64,000 nucleotides of DNA from Mesorhizobium sp. WSM3862 (GCF_002294985.1 NZ_NSGE01000004.1:434001-498000), one strand, 5' to 3'; shown: positions 36,331 through 45,112, counted from the first letter of the stretch. Numbers and translations are program-made. The notes: generated from the letters alone by a model not told the origin.

Positions 36331-36380
36331 GGCCTAAAGTGCCTCGCGTCGAAATGGATCCAGGCGAGGCGCTTTAGGCC
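36331..36380. terminator. Strong hairpin after the oxidoreductase gene
   Basis: GGCCTAAAGTGCCTCGC and GCGAGGCGCTTTAGGCC pair at 16 of 17 positions around a 16-base loop, followed by TTTGTT. It sits 35 bases past the stop and probably terminates the message. The GCGTC/GCGAGGC core resembles the repeat at 40360-40416, so it may be a member of a dispersed palindrome family used as a terminator. Confidence 0.5.
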
Positions 36381-36551
36381 TTTGTTCGATGCAGGTCGTT
36401 CTCCCAAAAACCGCTGCGCACTTGTGGGTGACATGCGTTAGGTCCTTTGCGCCCTTGGCGGGCAGACCGAAGCCGCTGCTCAAGACGGTTCTGTTCTAAG
36501 CCTTTCTTAAGGCGGTTGTGTCATGACAAGGCTTAGCGTTGGGCCGACCCT

Positions 36552-38867
36552 ATGGGCAAAACAAAGACCGAAAGCATCCCCGCGGATGTTTATATCCAAT
36601 TTGTGCGGTCGTTGTTCGACAACGCGCACATGTTGTTGATCGGTGGCGCGTGCTACTGGATCCTCGGATTCATGATCTATCTGCGCACCCACAATCCCCT
36701 GTTCCTGGCGTTTTCTTTTGCCCTGCTTTCCGTCAGCCTTATCCGTTACTTCGGCATTCGCGGCTTCCTGAGGACAGGCGGCGCGATTGCCGATGTCGAA
36801 CACGCGCAGCGGTTGGAGCGCAGCTACATCCTGAAGGGCTGCCTTCAGGGTCTCGGATTGGGCGCGCTGTGTTTCGTGTCGATCTACATATATCCCGAAC
36901 CGTTCGCCGAGCTGGCGGCAATGTCGCTGACGCTGGCGACCCTGGTCACCGTTGTCGCCCGCAACTATGGGTCGCCGCGCATGGTGCGGATCTTTTCCGT
37001 GACCTTCATCGGTCCGGCGGCTCTCGCGCTCCTGCTGCGCATGGATGCGCCCTCCGTCGTCCTCGGCCTGATGATCATCCCGATGACGTTCATCACCATC
37101 ACCGGCGCCGATCATGTCCGCAACGTGCTGTTCTCGGCGGTCATCGGCCACAAGCAGGCGAGAAACCTGACGCGCAGGTTCGACCGCGCGCTCAACACGA
37201 TGTCGCACGGCCTGGTCATGCTCGGCCCCGACGGGCGCGTCGCCGTCGCCAATGCCGAGGCCGCCCATCTGATGTCGCTGAAATCGGCCGACGCGCTGCT
37301 CGGGCGCTCGATCCACGGCCTTCTGATGCGCGGCGTCGCCGGCGGCATGCTGGCACCGAAGGATTGCCGCTACATCGAGGCGCAGCTGACGCGCGCCTTG
37401 CGCGAGGGCCGGGACCGCAAGGTGCTCGTGTCGCTCGCCAATGGCCAGCACTACGAGTTCTCCGCGCGCGAAGGCAGCCAGGAACTCGGCGTCATCACCT
37501 TCGAGGACGTCACGGCCCGCGTCGAGGCGGAGGAAAAGATCCGTTTCATGGCGCGCTACGACAACCTCACCGGCCTGCCGAACCGTGCCTATTTTCACGA
37601 GCTGGTCGGCGAGGCCATGGCGTCCGGCGACCGCGACCGGCTCTGCGGCCTGGCGGTGCTCGACCTTGATGATTTCAAGAGCGTCAATGACACGCTCGGC
37701 CACCCGGTCGGCGACGGTTTGATCTACGCCGTAGCCGAGCGGCTGGCAGCGGTCGCCGGGCCGGGCATCAATGTCAGCCGCTTCGGCGGCGACGAATTCA
37801 TGATCTATTTCGACCGCATCGAGGATGAGAGCCATCTCAGCAGCCTGCTCGACGAGATCTTCGCCGGCCTGCAGGGCGAAGTCGACGTCGCCGGTCATGG
37901 CCTGCGCATCCAGACCAGCGGCGGCGCGGTGTTGTCCGTGGTCAAGGACACCGACGTTGACGGCATCATCGTCAAGGCGGACCTCGCGCTCTACAAAGCC
38001 AAGGAGCTCGGCAAGAACAGCTGGCGGCTGTTCGAGGCATCGATGGACGCCGCCTTCCGCAATCGCCAGCTGATGAAGGCCGATCTGCGCAGCGCCGTGC
38101 AAGCCAAGGAGTTGCGCGTCGTCTACCAGCCGATCGTGTCGATGAGCACCATGCGCATCGCCAGCTGCGAGGCGCTCTGCCGCTGGGATCATCCCGATCT
38201 CGGCCCGATTTCGCCGGGCGTCTTCATTCCGCTGGCCGAGGAGATGGGCATCATCTCCGAGATCAGCTCTTTCGTGCTGCAGGCGGCCTGCGCCGAATGC
38301 GCCAAATGGCCGGCCCAGACCAGCGTTTCGATCAACCTGTCGGCCAAGGACTTCCGCAACCGCGACGTCGTGCAGAAGGTGCGTGATGCCCTGGCGGCGT
38401 CGGGCCTTGCGCCGCACCGGCTCGAGATCGAGGTGACGGAGACTGCCCTGCTCGACGACAAATCGCTGACCCGCGAGCTGATCGAAGAGCTGAAAGCGCT
38501 GGGCGTCCGCATCGCGCTCGACGACTTCGGCACCGGCTATTCCAGCCTCAGCTACCTGCACAAGCTGCCGCTCGACAAGATCAAGATCGACCGCTCCTTC
38601 CTCATCGACGTGACCCAGAGCCCCCAGTCGCTCGATCTTCTGAAGGGTATCGTCGGCTTGACCCGGACGCTGGGCCTGGTCGTCACGATCGAAGGGGTGG
38701 AGACTTTCGAGCAGCTGAAGATATTGGTGCGTTCGGTCAAGCCGGACCTCGTGCAAGGCTTCCTGTTCGGCGCCGCGCTCAGCGCGTCCGGCATCGAGAC
38801 GATGTCGAACGTCACCTGGCCGTTCGCCGCGGACCTGCGCCTCGCCCCCAGACGGTCGGCCAGATAG
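36552..38867 (+). CDS. Membrane GGDEF-EAL cyclic-di-GMP protein with PAS-like sensor
   Basis: 771-residue signalling protein. About six N-terminal transmembrane helices (residues ~25-195), a PAS-like segment (~207-325, NTMSHGLVMLGPDGRVAVAN), a diguanylate cyclase domain with an intact GGDEF (residues ~412-416) and an EAL phosphodiesterase domain with EAL at 540-542, DDFGTGYSSLSYL and KIDRSF. Both motifs are complete, so either activity is possible and the net effect on c-di-GMP cannot be predicted. Related to proteins controlling motility-to-biofilm switching. Confidence 0.93.
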   Translation: MGKTKTESIPADVYIQFVRSLFDNAHMLLIGGACYWILGFMIYLRTHNPLFLAFSFALLSVSLIRYFGIRGFLRTGGAIADVEHAQRLERSYILKGCLQGLGLGALCFVSIYIYPEPFAELAAMSLTLATLVTVVARNYGSPRMVRIFSVTFIGPAALALLLRMDAPSVVLGLMIIPMTFITITGADHVRNVLFSAVIGHKQARNLTRRFDRALNTMSHGLVMLGPDGRVAVANAEAAHLMSLKSADALLGRSIHGLLMRGVAGGMLAPKDCRYIEAQLTRALREGRDRKVLVSLANGQHYEFSAREGSQELGVITFEDVTARVEAEEKIRFMARYDNLTGLPNRAYFHELVGEAMASGDRDRLCGLAVLDLDDFKSVNDTLGHPVGDGLIYAVAERLAAVAGPGINVSRFGGDEFMIYFDRIEDESHLSSLLDEIFAGLQGEVDVAGHGLRIQTSGGAVLSVVKDTDVDGIIVKADLALYKAKELGKNSWRLFEASMDAAFRNRQLMKADLRSAVQAKELRVVYQPIVSMSTMRIASCEALCRWDHPDLGPISPGVFIPLAEEMGIISEISSFVLQAACAECAKWPAQTSVSINLSAKDFRNRDVVQKVRDALAASGLAPHRLEIEVTETALLDDKSLTRELIEELKALGVRIALDDFGTGYSSLSYLHKLPLDKIKIDRSFLIDVTQSPQSLDLLKGIVGLTRTLGLVVTIEGVETFEQLKILVRSVKPDLVQGFLFGAALSASGIETMSNVTWPFAADLRLAPRRSAR

Positions 38868-39249
38868 GGAATTTCATCAAGCAGGATTGAGAATGCGCGT
38901 TGCTTTGGCTACGCAGCCATTTTCGCCAAATCGGAAGGTTTTCACCCGAGTTTTCAGGTTCAAAAGCTCGCAATTGTTTTCTCTAAGCAATTCAATACAG
39001 CCGAGTATGTTGGCCAGATGTCCTATATTGCTGTCAGCTGCGGCGGCCCAGTCCTATCAGTTCTGGCAGCTGTGTACTCTTTGATATCGGATGCGAGCCA
39101 AGGTCCGGGCGCCCGGTCGACTTTTCCATGCAACCCTTTCCGGCGCATTGTTAAGGTTAACGGAAGGTAAACCAGCAGTATCGAATTTTCGGCTTGTGTC
39201 TCATTTTGACTCGAATAGCCTGTTTACAGGCGGATACGAGGACTTGAGA
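38868..39249. other. A/T-richer intergenic region upstream of FeeM-like gene
   Basis: 382 bases less GC-rich than the surroundings. It contains a lux-box-like palindrome at 39054 and TTAAGGTTAA at 39151. A 65-codon open frame at 38887 has no ribosome binding site or family resemblance and is not called. Confidence 0.5.
39054..39069. promoter_or_regulatory. lux-box-like palindrome
   Basis: CTATCAGTTCTGGCAG has the layout of LuxR/LasR-type boxes (CTnnCAG, NT, CTGNCAG) with 5 of 7 paired positions. It lies 181 bases before the FeeM-like start; a second related half-site CTGTCAG is at 39031. Confidence 0.35.
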
Positions 39250-40011
39250 ATGGATGCTGCAAGAAACGATGCGCAGGCTGGCGCCGGCGCAAATGCTGGC
39301 TCGGCGCTGAATCGTTCGATCATGCAATTGCTGGAGCATGTCGATTATCGTCTGATCACGGGGGGCGAGGATCTGGAGGCGATCTACCGTCTTCGCTATC
39401 AGTCCTACCTGCGCTCAGGCATGTGCGGCCCGATCGCCAGCGGGATGTTCGAGGATCGCTGGGACAACCTGCCGAATTCCTACCGGTTCGGCGTCTATTT
39501 CGATGGCCACTTGGTCAGCACGCTGCGGCTCCATTACATTTCCCGCGAGCACCCCTATTCGCCCTCTGTCGACGCCTATCCGGAAATCTTGGCCGAGCGG
39601 CTTGCCCGCGGAGAAACCTTCATAGACGGAACCCGGTTCGCAACCGACGCGGATAGCGCGCCCGCGCCCGGAGTCCTGCCTTTCCTGACGCTGAGGCTCG
39701 GCATGGTGGCTTCCAGCTATTTTGGCCAGACGGCCGTGCTGACGCCGGTCAAGGTCGAACATTCCGCTTACTACGCCCGCATCTTCCATGCCGTGCAGCG
39801 GACAGAAGGCAAGGTGTTTCCGGGTGTCCTTGCGCCGATCGCCTTGTTCGAGATCCCCTGTGGTGAAAACTTGCGCCAGACGCTCGACCGCTTCCCTTTC
39901 TTCAAGTCGACGCCGGTGGAGCAGCGGATGATGTTCGCCAATCCGGCCATCAACCGGCTCACCCCGCTGTCGATCGTACCGACGGCCAAATACTATCGCG
40001 ATGCCGCCTGA
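39250..40011 (+). CDS. FeeM-type N-acyl amino acid synthase / autoinducer-synthase-like protein
   Basis: 253-residue protein with the GNAT-like fold of acyl-homoserine lactone and N-acyl amino acid synthases. Supporting segments: YRLITGGEDLEAIYRLRYQSY, DRWDNLPNSYRFGVYFDG and LVSTLRLHYIS, which place an Arg, aromatic and acidic residues as in LuxI/FeeM cores, then FIDGTRFATD. FeeM uses acyl carrier protein thioesters to acylate an amino acid; the product here is unknown. The ATG is preceded by GAGGA. A 5' open extension of 53 codons is not conserved. Confidence 0.75.
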   Translation: MDAARNDAQAGAGANAGSALNRSIMQLLEHVDYRLITGGEDLEAIYRLRYQSYLRSGMCGPIASGMFEDRWDNLPNSYRFGVYFDGHLVSTLRLHYISREHPYSPSVDAYPEILAERLARGETFIDGTRFATDADSAPAPGVLPFLTLRLGMVASSYFGQTAVLTPVKVEHSAYYARIFHAVQRTEGKVFPGVLAPIALFEIPCGENLRQTLDRFPFFKSTPVEQRMMFANPAINRLTPLSIVPTAKYYRDAA

Positions 40012-40160
40012 ACGGGCGTCCTTCCGTGCCTCGTGAACCTTCCCCGCCGCTCCCGCGTTACGAGTACCGGCGTCACTGATCATCGGCGGCGCCGCATTCT
40101 TGCCCCCCAGGCTTGTCGCCGGCTCAAATCGGGTTTTTCACGGGAAGGAGTACGATTATT

Positions 40161-40310
40161 ATGACCATCCACTCGCTTGCGCTCACGCCCCTGATCTCGC
40201 TGATCGCCGGCATATTGATCCTGGTGATGCCGCGCCTGCTCAATTACATCGTCGCGCTCTATCTGATCGTGGTCGGCCTGCTCGGCCTGTTTCCGCACCT
40301 CGCCGCCTAA
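40161..40310 (+). CDS. DUF3096 small membrane protein
   Basis: 49-residue protein, almost entirely two hydrophobic helices (LISLIAGILILVMPRLLNYIVALYLIVVGLLGLF, seen as LISLIAGILILVMP and NYIVALYLIVVGLLGL). The conserved MPRLLNYIVA turn marks the DUF3096 family of rhizobial and other proteobacterial small proteins of unknown function. Start set by GGAAGGAG ten bases before the ATG. Confidence 0.8.
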   Translation: MTIHSLALTPLISLIAGILILVMPRLLNYIVALYLIVVGLLGLFPHLAA

Positions 40311-40314
40311 TGCA

Positions 40315-40350
40315 TCTCGCCCGGAACCGTGCAGCGGTTCTGGGCAACGG
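40315..40350. repeat. Short palindrome downstream of DUF3096
   Basis: CCCGGAACCG, TGCA, GCGGTTCTGGG form a hairpin with one mismatch. Such GAACCGTGCAGCGGTTC-type palindromes recur in rhizobial genomes; here it may also act as the end of the DUF3096 transcript. Confidence 0.4.
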
Positions 40351-40359
40351 CACCCATCA

Positions 40360-40416
40360 AAAAGAGCTTTGAAGCGTCTCGCCTGAATCCGATTCAGCGC
40401 GACGCGCTTTAAAGGC
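40360..40416. repeat. Dispersed rhizobial palindrome
   Basis: AAGCGTCTCGC and GCGACGCGCTT pair, with an inner GAATC-C-GATTC stem and outer CTTTGA/TTTAAAG. The nested symmetrical layout (GAATCCGATTC centre) is that of a repeat common between Mesorhizobium genes. Confidence 0.5.
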
Positions 40417-40582
40417 CTACGACGCCCCTCGCCACGGCGAGGGCCTCCCATCGCAATTTTAGCTTCCGCCCATTTCAACTTTCGTTTGAGGCTGTTGTCG
40501 CCGGCCGTGCGGCAATAGCGCCATTGCTCTTGCTCGGGCTTTTCGCTATGTGCCTCGAAGGCATTTTCGAAGGGGTATTCCT

Positions 40583-40807
40583 ATGGCTGATCACACGCCG
40601 ACCGGTCCTGTCGAACTGGGCGCGCAGATGGACTATGCCGAGCATGATCGCACCTACAACGCATTTCTCACGCTCGCCAAATACGGCTCGCTCGTCTGCG
40701 CTGCCATTCTGCTGGCCATGGCCTTCGGCTTCTTCGCGGGCGGCTTCTTCTCGGCGACCATCCTGTTCATCGTGATCATGGCCGTCGGCTATTTCATTCT
40801 GCGGTAG
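40583..40807 (+). CDS. aa3-type cytochrome c oxidase subunit IV
   Basis: 74-residue protein with the bacterial subunit IV layout: a polar N-terminus with MDYAEHDRTYNAFLTLAKYGS, then a single long transmembrane hairpin segment (LVCAAILLAMAFGFFAGGFF, TILFIVIMAVGYFIL). It sits close to the aa3 oxidase core in the membrane and is not essential for activity. The ATG follows AAGGGG. Located just before pntAA, an order seen in other Rhizobiales. Confidence 0.88.
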   Translation: MADHTPTGPVELGAQMDYAEHDRTYNAFLTLAKYGSLVCAAILLAMAFGFFAGGFFSATILFIVIMAVGYFILR

Positions 40808-40893
40808 ACTTTCCAAGCCATTGCGTTCGACGTTTCGCCGGAGGTCCCGGCCGACGCCTTGCGCAGCAAGGTTCCAGCCGAAAGGATCATGCG

Positions 40894-42162
40894 GTGGGGC
40901 AGACGGTATTCATCCCTCGTGAGCTTGACGCGAACGAGCCGCGGGTCGCGGCCTCGCCCGAGACGGTGAAAAGGCTGGCGGGCCTGGGCTTCGAGGTGAT
41001 CGTCGAGAAGGGCGCCGGCCTGGGCTCGCGCATCACCGATCAGGAATTTGCCACCGCCGGCGGCACGATTGGAACTTCCGGGGACGCCAAGAACGCCGAT
41101 GTGGTGCTGAAGGTGCGCCGGCCGACCGATGCCGAGCTCAAGGGCTACAAATCGGGCGCGGCCGTCATCGCCATCATGGATCCTTACGGCAACGATCCGG
41201 CGCTTGCCGCGATGGCCAAGGCCGGCATCACCGCCTTCTCGATGGAGTTCATGCCGCGCATCACTCGCGCGCAGGTGATGGACGTGCTCTCCTCGCAGGC
41301 CAATCTTGCCGGCTACCAGGCGGTGGTCGATGCGGCGGCCGAATATGACCGCGCGCTGCCGATGATGATGACGGCGGCGGGCACGGTGCCGGCAGCAAAA
41401 ACCTTCATCATGGGCGTCGGCGTCGCCGGTCTGCAGGCGATCGCCACCGCGCGCCGTCTCGGCGCCGTCGTCACCGCCACCGACGTCCGTCCGGCGGTGA
41501 AGGAGCAGGTGCAGTCGCTCGGCGCAAAGTTCCTGGCGGTCGAGGACGAGGAGTTCAAGGCGGCGGAGACGGCCGGCGGCTACGCCAAGGAAATGTCGAA
41601 GGAATATCAGGCCAAGCAAGCGGCACTGACCGCAGAGCACATCGCCAAGCAGGATATCGTCATCACCACGGCGCTGATCCCCGGACGTCCGGCGCCGAAG
41701 CTGGTGTCGGCCGCCATGGTCGCTTCGATGAAGCCGGGTTCGGTGATCGTCGACCTCGCCGTCGAGCGCGGCGGCAATGTCGAAGGCGCGGTGCCCGGCA
41801 GGGTCGTGACGACGGAAAACGGCGTCAAGATCGTCGGCCATCTCAATGTGCCCGGTCGTGTCGCGGCATCCGCTTCGCTGCTCTACGCCAAGAACCTCTA
41901 CGCCTTCCTCGAGACGATGGTCGACAAGGCGACGAAGGGCCTTGCCATCAAGCGCGATGACGAGTTGGTCAAGGCGACGATGCTGACCGATGCCGGCCAA
42001 ATCGTGCACCCCAGTTTCGCCAAGGCCGCCGAGACGCCGCGCACCGAGCCGGCTGCGATCCCGGCCACCGTCCTGGTCGCGGATACCGCCGACAAGAAAC
42101 CGGTGCCCAGGAAGAGGGCCGCAGCCAAGTCACCCTCGCCTAAGCCAGAAGGGACCGCGTGA
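40894..42162 (+). CDS. pntAA: NAD(P) transhydrogenase subunit alpha part 1 (PntAA)
   Basis: NAD(H)-binding domain I of the proton-translocating transhydrogenase that moves hydride between NADH and NADP+. 422 residues, from a GTG start with AAAGGA upstream. Motifs: [24 protein letters not shown] beginning (in short [16 protein letters not shown]), the nucleotide loop [19 protein letters not shown], and [23 protein letters not shown]. The C-terminus ends in a basic Pro/Lys/Ala tail ([18 protein letters not shown]). First of three genes; the next starts within its stop codon. Confidence 0.95.
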   Translation: MGQTVFIPRELDANEPRVAASPETVKRLAGLGFEVIVEKGAGLGSRITDQEFATAGGTIGTSGDAKNADVVLKVRRPTDAELKGYKSGAAVIAIMDPYGNDPALAAMAKAGITAFSMEFMPRITRAQVMDVLSSQANLAGYQAVVDAAAEYDRALPMMMTAAGTVPAAKTFIMGVGVAGLQAIATARRLGAVVTATDVRPAVKEQVQSLGAKFLAVEDEEFKAAETAGGYAKEMSKEYQAKQAALTAEHIAKQDIVITTALIPGRPAPKLVSAAMVASMKPGSVIVDLAVERGGNVEGAVPGRVVTTENGVKIVGHLNVPGRVAASASLLYAKNLYAFLETMVDKATKGLAIKRDDELVKATMLTDAGQIVHPSFAKAAETPRTEPAAIPATVLVADTADKKPVPRKRAAAKSPSPKPEGTA

Positions 42163-42584
42163 TGGAACAGCTGCAGAAAGCCCTCGACCAGCTCGATCAG
42201 GCGACGGCTGCCGTACGCCTCGCGGTGCAGGATCTCGCCAATGCGCCCGCCGGCGCCGAGGCTGCCGGCAACGCGGCGCACGCGCTCTCGGGCGGCGCCA
42301 TCGATCCCTTTGTCTTCCGCTTCGCCATCTTCGTGCTGGCGATCTTCGTCGGCTATTATGTCGTCTGGTCGGTGACGCCGGCGCTGCACACGCCGCTGAT
42401 GGCCGTCACCAACGCCATCTCCTCGGTCATCGTCGTCGGCGCGCTGCTCGCCGTCGGCATCGCGGCCTCCGGCCTTGCCGCGGGCTTCGGCTTCATCGCC
42501 CTGGTGCTGGTGTCGGTCAACATCTTCGGCGGCTTCCTCGTCACTCAGCGCATGCTCGCCATGTACAAGAAGAAGGAAAAGTGA
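42162..42584 (+). CDS. pntAB: NAD(P) transhydrogenase subunit alpha part 2 (PntAB)
   Basis: Small membrane part of domain II, 140 residues, with four helices ([59 protein letters not shown]). The conserved [24 protein letters not shown] core (as [13 protein letters not shown]) lines the proton path. Starts at an ATG overlapping the pntAA TGA; pntB follows after one base. The split into AA and AB is normal in alphaproteobacteria. Confidence 0.93.
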   Translation: MEQLQKALDQLDQATAAVRLAVQDLANAPAGAEAAGNAAHALSGGAIDPFVFRFAIFVLAIFVGYYVVWSVTPALHTPLMAVTNAISSVIVVGALLAVGIAASGLAAGFGFIALVLVSVNIFGGFLVTQRMLAMYKKKEK

Positions 42585-42585
42585 C

Positions 42586-43983
42586 GTGACCGTCAATCTC
42601 GCTTCCTTCCTCTATCTGGTCTCCGGCATCCTGTTCATCCTGGCGCTGCGCGGCCTGTCGCATCCGACCACCAGCCGACAGGGCAATCTCTACGGCATGA
42701 TCGGCATGGGCATTGCCATCGCCACCACGCTGGCACTGGCGCTGCCCTCGGCCGGCCGCTTCGGCCTGATCGTGCTGGGGCTTGCCATCGGCGGCGGCGT
42801 CGGCGCCTATGTGGCGCGCCGCATCGCCATGACCTCGATGCCGCAGCTGGTCGCCGCCTTCCACTCGCTCGTCGGTTTCGCTGCCGTCATGGTGGCGGCG
42901 GCCGCCATCTACGCGCCGGAAAGCTTTGGCATCGGCACGGCCGGCGACATCCATGCCCAGGCGCTCATCGAGATGAGCCTCGGCGTCGCCATCGGCGCCA
43001 TCACCTTCACTGGCTCGGTCATCGCCTTCCTCAAGCTCGACGGCCGCATGTCCGGCAAGCCGATCATGATCGGCGGCCGCCACCTGATCAACATCGCGCT
43101 TGGCGTAGCCCTCGTGGTGCTGATCGTGCTGCTCGTCACCACCGAATCCAAGCTCATCTTCTGGCTGATCGTCGCCGCCTCGCTGGTGCTCGGCGTGCTT
43201 CTGATCATCCCGATCGGCGGCGCCGACATGCCGGTCGTGGTGTCGATGCTGAATTCCTATTCCGGTTGGGCGGCGGCGGCGCTCGGCTTCACGCTCGGCA
43301 ATCTAGCGCTGATCATCACCGGTGCGCTGGTCGGCTCTTCCGGTGCGATCCTGTCCTACATCATGTGCAAGGGCATGAACCGCTCCTTCGTCTCCGTCAT
43401 CCTCGGCGGCTTCGGCGGCGAGACGGCTGCGGCTGCCGACGACGGGATCGAGCGCACCGTCAAGCAGGGCTCGGCCGACGACGCCGCCTATCTGATGATG
43501 AACGCGCAGAAGGTCATCATCGTGCCGGGCTATGGCATGGCGGTGGCCCAGGCCCAGCACGCGCTGCGCGAGATGGCCGACAAGCTCAAGGCCAATGGCG
43601 TCGAGGTAAAATACGCCATCCATCCGGTCGCCGGCCGCATGCCCGGTCACATGAACGTGCTGCTCGCCGAGGCCAATGTGCCCTATGACGAGGTGTTCGA
43701 GTTGGAGGATATCAACTCCGAATTCGCGCAGGCCGATGTCGCCTATGTCATCGGCGCCAACGACGTCACCAACCCGTCCGCGCGAGATGACAAGAGCAGC
43801 CCGATCTACGGCATGCCGATCCTCGACGTCGACAAGGCCCGCACCTGTCTCTTCGTCAAGCGCTCGCTGGGTTCGGGCTATGCCGGCATCGACAACACGC
43901 TGTTCTACAAGGACGGCACCATGATGCTGCTCGGCGACGCCAAGAAGATGACCGAGGAGATCGTCAAGGCTTTTGATCACTGA
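42586..43983 (+). CDS. pntB: NAD(P) transhydrogenase subunit beta (PntB)
   Basis: Membrane helices of domain II plus the NADP(H)-binding domain III; 465 residues from a GTG with AGAAGG upstream. Nine helices, then KVIIVPGYGMAVAQAQHALREMAD, the GYGMAVAQ nucleotide loop, and NDVTNPSARDDKSSPIYGMPIL and RSLGSGYAGIDN, the NADP-binding signatures. Last gene of the pnt operon, closed by a clear terminator. Confidence 0.95.
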   Translation: MTVNLASFLYLVSGILFILALRGLSHPTTSRQGNLYGMIGMGIAIATTLALALPSAGRFGLIVLGLAIGGGVGAYVARRIAMTSMPQLVAAFHSLVGFAAVMVAAAAIYAPESFGIGTAGDIHAQALIEMSLGVAIGAITFTGSVIAFLKLDGRMSGKPIMIGGRHLINIALGVALVVLIVLLVTTESKLIFWLIVAASLVLGVLLIIPIGGADMPVVVSMLNSYSGWAAAALGFTLGNLALIITGALVGSSGAILSYIMCKGMNRSFVSVILGGFGGETAAAADDGIERTVKQGSADDAAYLMMNAQKVIIVPGYGMAVAQAQHALREMADKLKANGVEVKYAIHPVAGRMPGHMNVLLAEANVPYDEVFELEDINSEFAQADVAYVIGANDVTNPSARDDKSSPIYGMPILDVDKARTCLFVKRSLGSGYAGIDNTLFYKDGTMMLLGDAKKMTEEIVKAFDH

Positions 43984-44008
43984 TCCGGCTCGCCATCTCA
44001 AAGACCGA

Positions 44009-44033
44009 AAAGCCCGGCCGTGAGCCGGGCTTT
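44009..44033 (+). terminator. Rho-independent terminator of pnt operon
   Basis: AAAGCCCGGC, CGTGA, GCCGGGCTTT forms a 10-bp stem with a 5-base loop followed by TTTGTCTTTC, 25 bases past the pntB stop. It can also serve the converging membrane-protein gene. Confidence 0.8.
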
Positions 44034-44059
44034 GTCTTTCAATTACCGGATGGTTCAGT

Positions 44060-44977
44060 CTAGCCTTTGGACAGGAAAAGCGCCTCGTCTTCGTCGCGCT
44101 GCTTGCCGCCGAGAGCTGCGGCAGCGCTGGCGATGAATGCGCCGATGACCAACGCCAAGGCGCCGATCAGGGCAAATGAGGCCGTTGCCTTCCTGGCCGT
44201 GTCTGCCGCCTGCTTGGCCTTGGTCTTAGCCTCCTCCACCTTTGCAAGCACCGCATCGACACGGGCCTTTGCGTCAGCTTCCGGAAGGCCTGTGCGGGCA
44301 GTCACAAGCTGCGCCAGGTAGGTCTTGTCGTCGGCCGACACCTCACCGGCGGCGGCACTTGCGAACAGGATGCGAGACGCTTGCGCCGTGGTCGCCGCGT
44401 CGTTTTGCGGATTGGCGGCTGCAAGCTTGCTCGCATCCGCCGGACGGAACAGCGTGTCGACGAAATAGGATGTCGCATTGTCAACCGAGGCGCCGTTTGC
44501 GTTTGCCGACGCGCCTGCCGAGGCACCCATCGCGGCGCCCGACGCGACAGTGGATGCCGCCTGCACGCCCGTCCCCACTGCAGCCGACAGGACCGAGCCG
44601 AGAACACCGGCGACAAGCAACGTGGCCAGCGCCCAGGCAAGGAAGCCGTGGGTGGTGTCGCGGAAATAGACCTCGTCAGTGTGGACGCCAACCCATTTGG
44701 TCCGCAACCGCCCGGCAAGATAACCGCCTAGGCCCGCCGACAGCCATTGCACGACGATCAACCAGGCGCCGGTGGTAGCCGCGAAGGTGGTGACCGAAGG
44801 ATTCGACGCGGACCAGGGCGAAACCATCGTCAGCCCGAGTCCTGAGCCGAGCAAGGTGAGGATGAGAGTCAAAGCCGAGGCTGCGAAAGCGCCAGCGATG
44901 ATCGGCCCCCAACTGACGGCGGTGGCGGAGGATTCTAGCGTACCGGGAGCATCGGTTGCCGATAGGGTGGGCTGCAT
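44060..44977 (-). CDS. Multi-pass membrane protein of unknown function (PhnA-like family of Rhizobiales)
   Basis: 305-residue protein with an N-terminal WGPIIAGAFAASALTLILTLLGSGLGL pair of helices, further helices at ~66-88 and ~110-145, a ~110-residue alanine-rich soluble part with coiled-coil-like AKVEEAKTKAKQAADTARKA, and a C-terminal helix (SFALIGALALVIGAFIASAAAAL). Similar proteins in rhizobia are often labelled PhnA-like without evidence of phosphonate use. An AGGAGG lies before the ATG and overlaps the stop of the 25-residue peptide gene, so both are one operon downstream of gyrB. Confidence 0.7.
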   Translation of the reverse strand: MQPTLSATDAPGTLESSATAVSWGPIIAGAFAASALTLILTLLGSGLGLTMVSPWSASNPSVTTFAATTGAWLIVVQWLSAGLGGYLAGRLRTKWVGVHTDEVYFRDTTHGFLAWALATLLVAGVLGSVLSAAVGTGVQAASTVASGAAMGASAGASANANGASVDNATSYFVDTLFRPADASKLAAANPQNDAATTAQASRILFASAAAGEVSADDKTYLAQLVTARTGLPEADAKARVDAVLAKVEEAKTKAKQAADTARKATASFALIGALALVIGAFIASAAAALGGKQRDEDEALFLSKG

Positions 44978-44986
44978 CGAAGCCTC

Positions 44987-45064
44987 CTAGCGGGCAAAAA
45001 GCATAATGAGAATGATGATCGGAATCGGAACCCCGAGCAACCAGAGCAAGATACCGCGGCCCAT
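44987..45064 (-). CDS. 25-residue hydrophobic peptide gene
   Basis: Reads MGRGILLWLLGVPIPIIILI followed by MLFAR and a TAG stop: a basic start and one transmembrane helix with a PIPIII kink. An ideal AGGAGG site stands 6 bases before the ATG. Nine bases separate it from the downstream membrane-protein gene, whose own ribosome binding site overlaps this stop. Very similar short peptides occur in other Rhizobiales in my recollection. Function unknown; a small membrane regulator or subunit is likely. Confidence 0.7.
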   Translation of the reverse strand: MGRGILLWLLGVPIPIIILIMLFAR

Positions 45065-45072
45065 CGAAACCT

Positions 45073-45112
45073 CCTGAAACAAGTTGTGATCGATCTGTCA
45101 CAATGTTTCAGG
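45073..45112. promoter_or_regulatory. Long imperfect palindrome before the peptide gene
   Basis: CCTGAAACA (45073-45081) with TGTTTCAGG (45104-45112), and inside it TTGTGA (45084) with TCACAA (45098), pair exactly apart from a 2-base bulge. It abuts the ribosome binding site. Could be an operator or an mRNA hairpin. Confidence 0.5.

Noticed and set aside
36507..38756. 749-codon minus-strand open frame opposite the GGDEF-EAL gene
   Set aside because: No recognisable domain; the opposite strand carries intact GGDEF and EAL motifs.
38887..39084. 65-codon open frame before the FeeM-like gene
   Set aside because: No ribosome binding site, no hydrophobic or family pattern, overlaps regulatory dyads.
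39151..39160. TTAAGGTTAA as a CtrA site
   Set aside because: Spacing between TTAA halves is 2, not 7 bases.
45084..45103. TTGTGA-N8-TCACAA as a CRP site
   Set aside because: CRP requires TGTGA-N6-TCACA; spacing here is 8, and the dyad is part of a longer palindrome.
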